Source of the DNA: Carboxydothermus pertinax
Lineage (GTDB): Bacteria > Bacillota > Z-2901 > Carboxydothermales > Carboxydothermaceae
NCBI RefSeq assembly: GCF_001950255.1
Contig: NZ_BDJK01000009.1
Span: 1 to 64,000, forward strand
Direction: 5' to 3'
Length of the DNA: 64,000 nt
Both the position numbers and the translations under genes were made by a program. Shown piece after piece: positions 38,470 to 47,475 of this stretch. The notes under the pieces are model-generated. The model was not told the DNA's origin. It was given only the letters and a program-made list of their open reading frames with translations, and made no database searches. Position 1 is the first letter of the stretch; each line of letters begins with the position of its first letter.

Positions 38470-40046
38470 TGCGAATTTTAGCATCCGATCCGGTATCGGA
38501 AAAGGGTTTAAATATTTTGCGGGAAGAAGGATTTATAGTTGAGGAAAAAACGAAACTTTCGGAAGAAGAATTAATTAAAATTATTTCCGAATTTGATGCT
38601 TTAATTGTCCGCAGTGAAACCAAAGTAACGGCAAGGATAATTGAAGCGGCGGAAAATTTAAAAATAATAGGTCGTGCCGGAGTAGGGGTGGATAATATTG
38701 ACCTTGCCGCTGCTTCCAAAAAAGGGATTATTGTGGTAAATTCCCCGGAAGGTAATACAATTGCGGCGGCGGAGCATACCTTTGCCCTGATGATGGCCTT
38801 ACTAAGAAATATTCCCCAGGCCCACGCTGCCTTAAAAGAAGGCAAATGGCTGAGAAAAGAGTTTACCGGCTATGAGCTGCGGGGTAAAACGGTGGGGATT
38901 ATAGGCCTTGGGCGAATTGGAACGGCGGTTGCCAAAAGGGTTAAAGCCTTTGAGACTAAAGTAATTGGTTATGATCCTTTTATCTCTGAAGAGCGCGCCC
39001 ACATGCTTGGTATTACGCTAATGTCTTTAGAAGAACTCTTACAAAAAGCGGATATTGTTACCATGCACCTTCCTTTAAACAATGAAACCAGAAACTTAAT
39101 TAACCGGGAACGGTTAAAGCTCATGAAAAAGTCAGCGTTTATCATCAATTGCGCCCGGGGAGGGATTATTGATGAAGAAGCGCTGTACGAAGCGCTAAAA
39201 ACAGGAGAAATTGCCGGAGCAGCTTTAGACGTTTTTAGCAAGGAGCCGCTTACCGAGTCTCCTTTATTTGAATTACCCAACGTTATTGTAACTCCCCACC
39301 TGGGAGCTTCTACTAAAGAAGCACAGGTGAACGTAGCTATCGATGTGGCCCGGGAAATTGCCAACGTTTTAAAGGGCGGACTTGCCCAAAATGCCGTTAA
39401 CTTCCCGGCAATGGATAAAGAAAGCTATCAGCGGCTTATGCCGTTTATAAATCTTGCGGAGAAACTCGGAAACTTTCTGGCCCAGGTTTTATCCGGAGGG
39501 ATTTTAGCGGCGGAGATAATTTATAGCGGTTCGGCTTTTAAAGAAGAGACTCGGCCCTTAACCTTAGCGGCCTTAAAAGGATTATTAGATCCGCTTTTGA
39601 TGGAAAGGGTAAATTATGTTAATGCCCCGGTAGTTGCCAAAGAGCGGGGCATTAAAGTCCAGGAAACGGTAGTGGAAAACGGTGCGGATTATACTAACCT
39701 TATTACCTTAAAAGTTACCACGGAAAAAGGCGAACGGATTATTGCCGGAACTTTATTTAGAAAAAATGAGCCACGGATTGTCCAAATAGATCAGTACCGG
39801 GTTGATATTGTGCCGGAAGGGGATAAACTCTTTATTCCTCATAAAGACCAGCCGCTAATGATCGGTAAAGTTGGCTTAATCTTAGGAGAAAAGGGAATTA
39901 ATATTGCCGGGATGCAGCTTGGCCGAATAACTCCCGGCGGAGATGCGGTGATGGTTTTATCACTGGATCACCCGGCGGATAATGACAGCATTAATGCTAT
40001 AGCAGCAGTTCCGGGAATTTATGAAGTAAAGGCTGTAAGTCTTTAA
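38469..40046 (+). CDS. serA: SerA, D-3-phosphoglycerate dehydrogenase
   Basis: A 525-residue long-form SerA, the first committed step of serine synthesis. The D-hydroxyacid dehydrogenase core has GRAGVGVDNIDL near residue 72, the NAD-binding GIIGLGRIGTAVAKR near residue 143 and the HLPLNNETRNLIN / CARGGIIDEEAL / TPHLGASTKEA catalytic blocks. An allosteric-substrate-binding domain and a C-terminal ACT domain (LILGEKGINIAGMQLGR) follow; serine feedback is typical of this form. AGGAGG precedes the ATG within the aminotransferase 3' end. Confidence 0.97.
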   Translation: MRILASDPVSEKGLNILREEGFIVEEKTKLSEEELIKIISEFDALIVRSETKVTARIIEAAENLKIIGRAGVGVDNIDLAAASKKGIIVVNSPEGNTIAAAEHTFALMMALLRNIPQAHAALKEGKWLRKEFTGYELRGKTVGIIGLGRIGTAVAKRVKAFETKVIGYDPFISEERAHMLGITLMSLEELLQKADIVTMHLPLNNETRNLINRERLKLMKKSAFIINCARGGIIDEEALYEALKTGEIAGAALDVFSKEPLTESPLFELPNVIVTPHLGASTKEAQVNVAIDVAREIANVLKGGLAQNAVNFPAMDKESYQRLMPFINLAEKLGNFLAQVLSGGILAAEIIYSGSAFKEETRPLTLAALKGLLDPLLMERVNYVNAPVVAKERGIKVQETVVENGADYTNLITLKVTTEKGERIIAGTLFRKNEPRIVQIDQYRVDIVPEGDKLFIPHKDQPLMIGKVGLILGEKGINIAGMQLGRITPGGDAVMVLSLDHPADNDSINAIAAVPGIYEVKAVSL

Positions 40047-41422
<1,376 letters not shown>

Positions 41423-41423
<1 letters not shown>

Positions 41424-41860
41424 TGGAAAGATTTTTTCAGCTAAAAAAAGTTTGTCAGAAATACAATATTAGAATATTATATGCCTTTGGTTCAAATTAT
41501 GATAAAGCAAAAAAAATATTACATGGGGCAAAAGTAGAAGATAATTATTCAGACCTTGATATTGGTGTAGTTTTTTTAAAAGAACTTCCCCGGGGCCGCA
41601 GTAGAACCATATTATATTCTGAAATTTATAATGATTTAGAAGATATATTTAATCCTTTTCCTTTAGACCTGGTATTTTTGGAAGAAAACCATTCGGTTTT
41701 TCAAAGCCAGGCCATTTTACAAGGGGAAGTTCTTTATTTTGCCGATGAAAAAGAAAAAGAGGAATATGAAGAACGAATCTTAGCCCGGGCATTTGATTTT
41801 AAATACCATCTTGATAAATTTTACGAAGAAATGCTGGAGGAACTGCAGGATGGTAAATAA
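41423..41860 (+). CDS. MNT-type nucleotidyltransferase antitoxin
   Basis: A 145-residue minimal nucleotidyltransferase of the MntA type, partner of the HEPN protein encoded next. The active-site signature is FGSNYDKAK then, unusually far downstream, YSDLDIGVVF; most members have only about ten residues between G-S and D-x-D, so a loop of ~10 extra residues is inserted here. In known HEPN-MNT systems the antitoxin adds AMP groups to the HEPN toxin. It starts one base inside the serS stop and overlaps the toxin gene by 11 bases. Confidence 0.85.
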
Positions 41861-42278
41861 AGTGCTAATAGAAGGAAAGTTAAATTTAATAATCGGATAT
41901 GTAAATCGGTTAAAGGAACTAAAGTCTCTGCCGCCCAGAGAATTTTTAGAAGATTACCGAAATCCTGCTACAGCAGAAAGCTATATCCGGCGGGCTTTGG
42001 AAGCAGTATTTGATATTGGCAGGCATATTTTAGCAAAAAATCGCGGCAAAGATTTAAGTCTAGAGTATAAAGCGATTGCCCGGGGCATGGTGGATTTAGG
42101 TATCGCCGATGAAAAACTAGGGCAAAAATTAATACAAATGGCTGGCTACCGAAACCGTATGGTTCACCTGTATTCACTGGTGACCGATGAAGAGCTTTAT
42201 GATATAATTCAAAATGATTTAGATGATTTACTTAATTTTGTAAAAGCTATCCGGAATTATCTTGATAAATTACAATAA
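41850..42278 (+). CDS. HEPN-domain toxin (HepT/DUF86 type)
   Basis: A 142-residue HEPN protein, the ribonuclease toxin of type VII HEPN-MNT systems. The catalytic R-x4-H motif is GYRNRMVHLY near residue 105, followed by LYDIIQNDLDDL typical of DUF86. I chose the ATG at 41850, not the frame opening at 41793. It overlaps the antitoxin by 11 bases, the usual coupling. The pair sits directly before a tRNA cluster, a common place for horizontally acquired modules, though base use looks like its neighbours. Confidence 0.88.
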   Translation: MVNKVLIEGKLNLIIGYVNRLKELKSLPPREFLEDYRNPATAESYIRRALEAVFDIGRHILAKNRGKDLSLEYKAIARGMVDLGIADEKLGQKLIQMAGYRNRMVHLYSLVTDEELYDIIQNDLDDLLNFVKAIRNYLDKLQ

Positions 42279-42295
42279 TTAACAAAAACCTTACC

Positions 42296-42325
42296 TTGAC
42301 ACTTTTGTTTAAACTGTGATATATT
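42296..42325 (+). promoter_or_regulatory. Promoter of tRNA-Ser/Ser/Arg cluster
   Basis: TTGACA at 42296-42301 and TATATT at 42320-42325, 18-base spacer, 31 bases before the first tRNA. Confidence 0.7.
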
Positions 42326-42355
42326 ATTTATGCTATCGGATAAAGCGGCGGACCG

Positions 42356-42445
42356 GGAGGGGTGTCCGAGCGGTTTAAGGAGCCGGTCTTGAAAACCGGT
42401 GACTCGCCCTGCGAGCCGTGGGTTCGAATCCCACCCCCTCCGCCA
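42356..42445 (+). tRNA. tRNA-Ser(UGA)
   Basis: Class II tRNA with a long variable arm. Acceptor GGAGGGG pairs with CCCCTCC; the anticodon loop CTTGAAA gives TGA; T-loop GGTTCGAATCC; encoded CCA at 42443-42445. Confidence 0.95.
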
Positions 42446-42479
42446 AGGCGATTTGTATTTAAAAAGTTAAAAAGTTTGC

Positions 42480-42574
42480 GGAGAGATGGCCGAGTAGGTC
42501 GAAGGCGGTCGCCTGCTAAGCGATTGTACAGGCTAAAACCTGTACCGAGGGTTCGAATCCCTCTCTCTCCGCCA
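42480..42574 (+). tRNA. tRNA-Ser(GCU)
   Basis: Class II tRNA. Acceptor GGAGAGA pairs with TCTCTCC; anticodon loop CTGCTAA gives GCT; long variable arm; encoded CCA. Confidence 0.95.
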
Positions 42575-42591
42575 TTTAATTTCATATAGAT

Positions 42592-42668
42592 GCGCCCGTA
42601 GCTCAATTGGATAGAGTAACAGACTACGAATCTGGAGGTTGCAGGTTCGAGTCCTGCCGGGCGCGCCA
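42592..42668 (+). tRNA. tRNA-Arg(ACG)
   Basis: Acceptor GCGCCCG pairs with CGGGCGC; anticodon loop CTACGAA gives ACG, whose first A should be deaminated to inosine by TadA, encoded at 51.1 kb; encoded CCA. Confidence 0.95.
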
Positions 42669-42682
42669 TGTGGTAAATAAAG

Positions 42683-42706
42683 CCGGGGGAAAATCTCCGG
42701 TTTTTT
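42683..42706 (+). terminator. Intrinsic terminator after tRNA cluster
   Basis: CCGGGGG-AAAA-TCTCCGG hairpin (with G-U pairs) followed by TTTTTTATTTTTTT. Confidence 0.8.
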
Positions 42707-42773
42707 ATTTTTTTCGGAACGGGTTTATAACCCGCTTTTATTTTTTTAATTCCATAAAAACCGGTAAAAATAC

Positions 42774-42801
42774 TTGACAATACTACTAAAAGTAATAAAA
42801 T
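42774..42801 (+). promoter_or_regulatory. Promoter of the sulfur-assimilation run
   Basis: Consensus TTGACA at 42774-42779 and TAAAAT at 42796-42801, 16-base spacer, 46 bases before cysC. No other clear promoter or terminator is seen until after the sulfhydrylase gene, which supports one long transcript. Confidence 0.7.
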
Positions 42802-42846
42802 GAAAGTAAATACATATAAGCATATCGGAAATAGGGGTGATTTATT

Positions 42847-43440
42847 GTGACCAATAATCTCTTCTGGCACGAAGGTAAAATAACGGCGGAAGATAGAGAA
42901 AAATTACTGGGACAAAAAGGGGTAGTGATTTGGCTTACCGGCCTTTCTGGTTCGGGAAAATCAACTATAGCCCGGGAGTTAGAAACGGTATTATACCGGG
43001 CTGGTAAACTTTCCTATGTTTTAGATGGTGATAATATCCGCATGGGTTTAAATAAAGACCTGGGCTTTTCCGAAAAAGACCGGCAGGAAAATATTCGGCG
43101 GATTGGGGAAGTGGCTAAACTTTTTGTAGATGCTGGCGTTATTGTCATCACTGCTTTTATCTCACCTTTCCGGGCTGACAGGGATAAGGTTCGGTCTTTA
43201 TTACCGGAGGGGAAATTTATTGAAGTGTTTGTAGACTGTCCACTGGAAGTGTGTGAAGCAAGGGATGTCAAAGGCCTTTATAAAAAAGCCCGGGAAGGGA
43301 AAATACCAGAGTTTACCGGGATCACATCTCCTTATGAGCCGCCAGAAAAACCTGAAATTACAGTTAAAACTTCAGAGCAATCCCTAAAGGAATGTGTAGA
43401 AATCATTATTACTTACTTAAGAAAAAATTTTTACTTTTAA
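42847..43440 (+). CDS. cysC: Adenylylsulfate (APS) kinase
   Basis: A 197-residue APS kinase that makes PAPS from APS and ATP. Walker A is WLTGLSGSGKSTIARELE at residues ~29-46. The DGDNIRMGLNKDLGFSEKDRQENIRRIGEVAKLF block and the FISPFRADRD motif match CysC. The start is a GTG at 42847 with GGGGTGA upstream. It is first in the sulfur gene run, yet no PAPS reductase gene follows; the next reductase is APS-type. PAPS here may serve sulfation or 3'-phosphonucleotide needs rather than reduction. Confidence 0.95.
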   Translation: MTNNLFWHEGKITAEDREKLLGQKGVVIWLTGLSGSGKSTIARELETVLYRAGKLSYVLDGDNIRMGLNKDLGFSEKDRQENIRRIGEVAKLFVDAGVIVITAFISPFRADRDKVRSLLPEGKFIEVFVDCPLEVCEARDVKGLYKKAREGKIPEFTGITSPYEPPEKPEITVKTSEQSLKECVEIIITYLRKNFYF

Positions 43441-43488
43441 ATATAAGTATTCCGATACGAATTTATAGATATTTAGGAGGAATTTTTC

Positions 43489-44235
43489 GTGGGAGGCTTT
43501 ATTTTAGCTGGGTTTATTACCGGTTTAGCTATTGGGCTAACGGGAGTAGGGGGAGGGTCTATCTTAGCACCGCTTTTATTGCTTTTGGGAGTAGCTCCGG
43601 GGCAAGTGGTGGGAAATGACCTGGTTTTTGCTTCAATTACCAAGGGAGTAGCTCTTTATCCCTATAAAAAAGAGGGTAAGATCCATATTTTAACTGCTAA
43701 AAAGCTTCTTTTAGGCAGTATTCCAGGAGGGGTTATCGGGATATTTTTATTGGAACATTTAAAAAAAACCTCGGCCAGTTCAGCCCTTTTAACCCATGTA
43801 TTAGCCGGAGTAATTATTGCTGCAAGTATTATTTCTTTATTAAAGGAATTATTAAATTTTAAGGGTAGTTTTTTAAGTTTACCCCAGGAAGACTGGAGGG
43901 TGATAGTAATAGGATTTATTGCCGGTGTAATAGTAGGTCTTACATCTATAGGTGCAGGTATTTTAGTGGGTTTATACCTTTATGCTACCGGCCGGTTTGA
44001 TAGCCGGGAATTAGTTGGTACCGATATTTTTCATGGATTGATACTGGCATTGGTCCTTGGCTTTATGCATTTTAAACTAGGGAATATAAACCCAAAAATT
44101 TTAATTTATCTTATTTTAGGCTCTCTTCCGGGGGCTTTAATTGGTGGAAGATTAAATTTTTACCTGTCCCCGAAAACGGTGCGGATAATTTTTCTTTCCC
44201 TAACTACTGCCCTTTCGCTAAAAATTCTTATTTAA
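43489..44235 (+). CDS. TauE/SafE-family permease
   Basis: A 248-residue membrane protein of the TauE/SafE (COG0730) family with about seven to eight hydrophobic segments. It has the repeated GLTGVGGGSILAPLLLLLG and GLTSIGAGILVGLYLYATGR motifs, one per half. Members move sulfite, sulfoacetate or sulfate-type anions. Given its place between cysC and the APS reductase genes, uptake of sulfate or movement of sulfite is likely; direction cannot be read. The start is a GTG at 43489 with AGGAGG 8 bases upstream. Confidence 0.9.
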   Translation: MGGFILAGFITGLAIGLTGVGGGSILAPLLLLLGVAPGQVVGNDLVFASITKGVALYPYKKEGKIHILTAKKLLLGSIPGGVIGIFLLEHLKKTSASSALLTHVLAGVIIAASIISLLKELLNFKGSFLSLPQEDWRVIVIGFIAGVIVGLTSIGAGILVGLYLYATGRFDSRELVGTDIFHGLILALVLGFMHFKLGNINPKILIYLILGSLPGALIGGRLNFYLSPKTVRIIFLSLTTALSLKILI

Positions 44236-44252
44236 ACGAGGAGGATGGTTTT

Positions 44253-45839
44253 GTGGCAACGGTAATAATAGGCGGTGGTGTTGCGGGGCTGACCGCTGCC
44301 ATAAGGCTAAAAGAGCTTTTACCCCAGGAAGAGGTGCTTATTTTAGAACGGGCCCATGTTTTAAGAAGCGGTTGCTTAGCTGCCGGGGTTAATGCTTTAA
44401 ACAACGTTTTACTCGATGACACTCCGGAAAGTTATGTAAATTTTTTAAAAAAGGAATTTCCCGGTTTAATTGAGGATGAACTACCGTTAAGTTTAGCCAA
44501 AAGGTTAAACGAAACGGTGGAGCTTTTAGAAAGCTGGGGGGCAAATATTCCCAAGGACAAAGGCGAGTATTTGCGCCGGGGAAAACGGAGCATTATCGTA
44601 TACGGGGAAAATTTAAAGGAGGTTATAGCCCAAAAAGCCCTCAAAGCTGGAGTAAAGGTTTTAAATCGAGTGTATGTTTTTGATGTCGAGGCAGAGCAAA
44701 ATCAAATAGTTGCAGTGCTGGCCTATGACTTAACTTCCCGAAAGTTTTTAAGAATAGCCGGAGATAAATACATCCTGGCAACCGGGGGGGCTACTGGACT
44801 TTACCAGGGGGCAAATCCCTATCATCCTGGGAGTACCTGGTATCCCCTATCTAACAGCGGAGTTGGGCATGTACTGGCGGTAAAGGCCGGTGCTTATTTA
44901 AAATCATTAGAAATTCGTTTTATTCCTCTAAGAGTTAAAGGAGTGGCCGCTCCAACCGGAACTTTGGCTATGAATGTTAAAGGCAAGCTTGTTAATCAAA
45001 AAGGTGAGGAGTTAAAAACAAAATATCAACCGGCCAATACCGCCGAGCGGCTTAAAGCTGTTATAGAGGAAAGGCGGGCCGGGGAAGTTCCGGTTTTTGA
45101 GGTTCTGGGAAGTTATCGAGATGAGCTTATACGAGCTTATTTTGATATGCGTCCCGGTGCAGCTTTACTTTTACGGGAAGATAAAGGCGAAAAAATTTAC
45201 CTGGAAGTAGATGGTTTTGAACCCCTGATTAACGGTGGACATGGGCTTTCAGGAGTCATGGTAGATAAAAACCGGAAAACCGCGGTGGAAAACCTCTGGG
45301 CTTGCGGGGATATTGCCGCCGGTTCACCCAAGAAATACGTTACCGGGGCTATGGCTGAAGGATTAATTGCGGCAGAGGATGTAGCGGGGAAAGAAGGTGG
45401 AGGTCGACTTGAAATTCAGGAAATTGTCTTTAACCTTACCAGTAACCTTAAAGGTTTGGTTTCTCCGTTATCTTTAAAGTACGGCTTAAACGTAATCATG
45501 GAAGAGTATGCCGGCGGTAAGAAAACTAACTACCGGTATACCGGTCGAAGTTTAGAAATTGGCGAAGAAAAGCTTTATTCGTTAAAGGAAAAATTAGGAC
45601 TTGCAAAAATCACTAATCCTTTTGATGTACTGCAATTTTTTGAAGTAAAAAATCAAATATGGCTGGCGACTTTTCTTATTAAACATATGGCTTTTAGAAC
45701 TGAAAGCCGTTTGCCCTGTTATCAGGAGCGGGTGGACTACCCCAATAAAGCGCCGGAAGACTATCTTCTTATCTCCCAATTAAAAGAGGGCAGGCCAGTT
45801 GTGGAAAGGAGGAAGTTAAATGCCTCCACGCTTTTCTAA
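44253..45839 (+). CDS. aprA: AprA-like adenylylsulfate reductase flavoprotein subunit
   Basis: A 528-residue FAD protein of the fumarate reductase/succinate dehydrogenase/AprA family. The FAD motif VIIGGGVAGLTAAIRL is at residues 4-19; ERAHVLRSGCLAAGVNALN and the HGLSGVMVDKNRKTAVENLWACGD block follow. Dissimilatory AprA is usually longer (over 600 residues), so this may be a compact assimilatory form. Context argues for APS reduction to sulfite: cysC before, a ferredoxin-like AprB subunit overlapping its 3' end by 20 bases, then ATP sulfurylase. A different flavoprotein reductase is the alternative. Confidence 0.8.
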   Translation: MATVIIGGGVAGLTAAIRLKELLPQEEVLILERAHVLRSGCLAAGVNALNNVLLDDTPESYVNFLKKEFPGLIEDELPLSLAKRLNETVELLESWGANIPKDKGEYLRRGKRSIIVYGENLKEVIAQKALKAGVKVLNRVYVFDVEAEQNQIVAVLAYDLTSRKFLRIAGDKYILATGGATGLYQGANPYHPGSTWYPLSNSGVGHVLAVKAGAYLKSLEIRFIPLRVKGVAAPTGTLAMNVKGKLVNQKGEELKTKYQPANTAERLKAVIEERRAGEVPVFEVLGSYRDELIRAYFDMRPGAALLLREDKGEKIYLEVDGFEPLINGGHGLSGVMVDKNRKTAVENLWACGDIAAGSPKKYVTGAMAEGLIAAEDVAGKEGGGRLEIQEIVFNLTSNLKGLVSPLSLKYGLNVIMEEYAGGKKTNYRYTGRSLEIGEEKLYSLKEKLGLAKITNPFDVLQFFEVKNQIWLATFLIKHMAFRTESRLPCYQERVDYPNKAPEDYLLISQLKEGRPVVERRKLNASTLF

Positions 45840-46089
45840 GGAGCGGTGTAACGGTTGTCCTAAAGCAAAAGTTGCTCCCTGCGAAGCGATTTGTCCTTTA
45901 AACTTACTTTATCGGGATAAGGGTGAAGTATTTATTTATCATGAAGCTTTTTGCTACGACTGTGCGGCTTGCGTCAAAAAGTGCCCTCAAAAAGCTATAT
46001 CCCTTGCTTTGCATCCTTCGGTAGCCCTGGTTAAGGGAGAGTTAATTTACGATAACGGGTTTAAATTTAAAGATCTGGAGGAGGAGTAG
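45820..46089 (+). CDS. aprB: AprB-like ferredoxin subunit
   Basis: An 89-residue iron-sulfur protein with two cysteine clusters: RCNGCPKAKVAPCEAICP near residues 8-25 and CYDCAACVKKCPQKAI near residues 46-61. The odd first cluster, C-x2-C-x8-C-x3-C, resembles AprB, the electron-transfer subunit of APS reductase. Dissimilatory AprB has an extra C-terminal region; that tail is missing here. Overlap with aprA by 20 bases and the sat start 2 bases later imply one complex and pathway. Confidence 0.82.
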   Translation: MPPRFSKERCNGCPKAKVAPCEAICPLNLLYRDKGEVFIYHEAFCYDCAACVKKCPQKAISLALHPSVALVKGELIYDNGFKFKDLEEE

Positions 46090-46091
46090 CT

Positions 46092-47237
46092 ATGGTTAAT
46101 TATCACGGGCGAAAAGAAGTAAGTAATATCTTAACGTCAGAAGAATATGAAGAGCTAAAAGGGCAAAACTTTTTAAAGCTATCGGTTTCAAAAACCGAAT
46201 ATTTTGATTTATTTCTTTTGGGGGTTGGACTTTACGCTCCCTTAGAAGGGTTTATGGATGAAGACGATTATTATTCAACTTTAGAACAGTTTACCTTAAG
46301 CTCCGGGTTCTTATGGTCGATTCCCATAGTCTTAAGGGTCAGTGAAGAAGAAGCCCGGCTTTACGACGGCAGAGAAAAAGTTTTACTAACTGCTGCAAAC
46401 GGTGAGCTTTTAGGTCTTTTGGAAAGCCCCCTGACGTTTAAGTTAAATAAAATTTTAGAAGTGGAAAAAGTATTTAAAACTTCTTCCCCTGAGCATCCGG
46501 GGGTGCAAAAAATTCTCGGAGAGGACGAATGGGCAGTTGCCGGCAAGGTTAAAATTTATCCGCCGGCTTTTACCGAGATTGATTTAAATCTCTCTCTTTT
46601 CCCCCAGAAAACCCGGGAAATATTTAAAAGCAGGAATTACAAGACGGTAGTTGGCTTTCAAACAAGAAACCCCATCCACCGGGCCCATGAATATTTGCAA
46701 AAAATCGCTCTGGAGATTTTTGACGGGCTATTTGTTAATCCCCTCGTTGGTGAAACCAAGGGGGATGATATTCCTGCCGATGTTCGGCTTAAGTGTTATG
46801 AAGCTTTACTGAACAACTATTACCCTAAAGACCGGTTTGTCTTTGCTACGTTGCCTGCACCTATGCGTTATGCGGGACCCAGGGAAGCGGTTCACCACGC
46901 GATTATCCGGCAAAACTACGGTTGCACCCATTTTATTGTCGGCCGGGACCATGCCGGGGTGGGAAATTTTTACGGTCCCTTTGAAGCGCAGGAGATTTTT
47001 GATACTTTTCCAGAAAATGCTTTGGAAATTAAGATTGTAAAATTTGATAACGCTTTTTACTGCTCTAAATGCGGGCAAATGGCTACGAAAAAAACCTGCC
47101 CTCACGGTCCGGAACATCATTTAAGCTTAAGCGGTACTAAAGTCCGGGAAATGCTTAGGGAAGGAAAGCCGTTGCCGGAAGAGTTTACCCGTCCGGAGGT
47201 AGCGGAAGTTTTACGTCGCTATTATCAAAGTCTTTAA
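46092..47237 (+). CDS. sat: Sulfate adenylyltransferase (ATP sulfurylase)
   Basis: A 381-residue homomeric ATP sulfurylase that activates sulfate to APS. Nucleotide-binding motifs are VVGFQTRNPIHRAHEY near residue 194 and IVGRDHAGVGNFYGPFEAQEIF near residue 285. A zinc-type Cys/His cluster (CSKCGQMATKKTCPHG) lies near residue 323, as in thermophilic and dissimilatory-type enzymes. It starts 2 bases after the aprB stop, with GAGGAG upstream, and precedes the thiS-like gene. Confidence 0.96.
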   Translation: MVNYHGRKEVSNILTSEEYEELKGQNFLKLSVSKTEYFDLFLLGVGLYAPLEGFMDEDDYYSTLEQFTLSSGFLWSIPIVLRVSEEEARLYDGREKVLLTAANGELLGLLESPLTFKLNKILEVEKVFKTSSPEHPGVQKILGEDEWAVAGKVKIYPPAFTEIDLNLSLFPQKTREIFKSRNYKTVVGFQTRNPIHRAHEYLQKIALEIFDGLFVNPLVGETKGDDIPADVRLKCYEALLNNYYPKDRFVFATLPAPMRYAGPREAVHHAIIRQNYGCTHFIVGRDHAGVGNFYGPFEAQEIFDTFPENALEIKIVKFDNAFYCSKCGQMATKKTCPHGPEHHLSLSGTKVREMLREGKPLPEEFTRPEVAEVLRRYYQSL

Positions 47238-47256
47238 AGGAAAGGAGAGGTAGGCT

Positions 47257-47475
47257 ATGAGGATAGTGGTAAATGGAGCGGAAAAAGAGATTCCCCAAAG
47301 CCTTACAATTGCGGAACTTTTAGAGTATTTTCAGGTGGAGATGCCCAATTATGTTTCGGTAGTGTTAAATGGTGAATTTGTAAAGCGTGAAGAGTTTAAT
47401 AACGTAAAAGTTTCCGAAGGAGACGAAATAGAATGGATGTATTTCATGGGAGGTGGCGGATATGCTTTCGCGTGA
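47257..47475 (+). CDS. ThiS/HcyS-like sulfur-carrier protein with C-terminal extension
   Basis: A 72-residue ubiquitin-like sulfur carrier. It opens MRIVVNGAEKEIP and ends EWMYFMGGGG then Tyr-Ala-Phe-Ala (residues 69-72). ThiS and MoaD must end in Gly-Gly to be adenylated and thiocarboxylated, so these four extra residues would need to be cut off. Wolinella HcyS likewise carries residue(s) beyond Gly-Gly that its JAMM protease HcyD removes. A JAMM protease is encoded two genes downstream. No thiamine genes are adjacent. The Gly codons also contain the ribosome site of the next gene. Confidence 0.88.
   Translation: MRIVVNGAEKEIPQSLTIAELLEYFQVEMPNYVSVVLNGEFVKREEFNNVKVSEGDEIEWMYFMGGGGYAFA

Noticed and set aside
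42362-42589. Plus-strand frame of 75 residues
   Set aside because: Lies entirely within tRNA-Ser(UGA) and tRNA-Ser(GCU).
42328-42870. Minus-strand frame of 180 residues across the tRNA cluster
   Set aside because: It is the reverse complement of three tRNA genes; the GGIRTHG-type sequence is a well-known false protein from tRNA-Ser regions.
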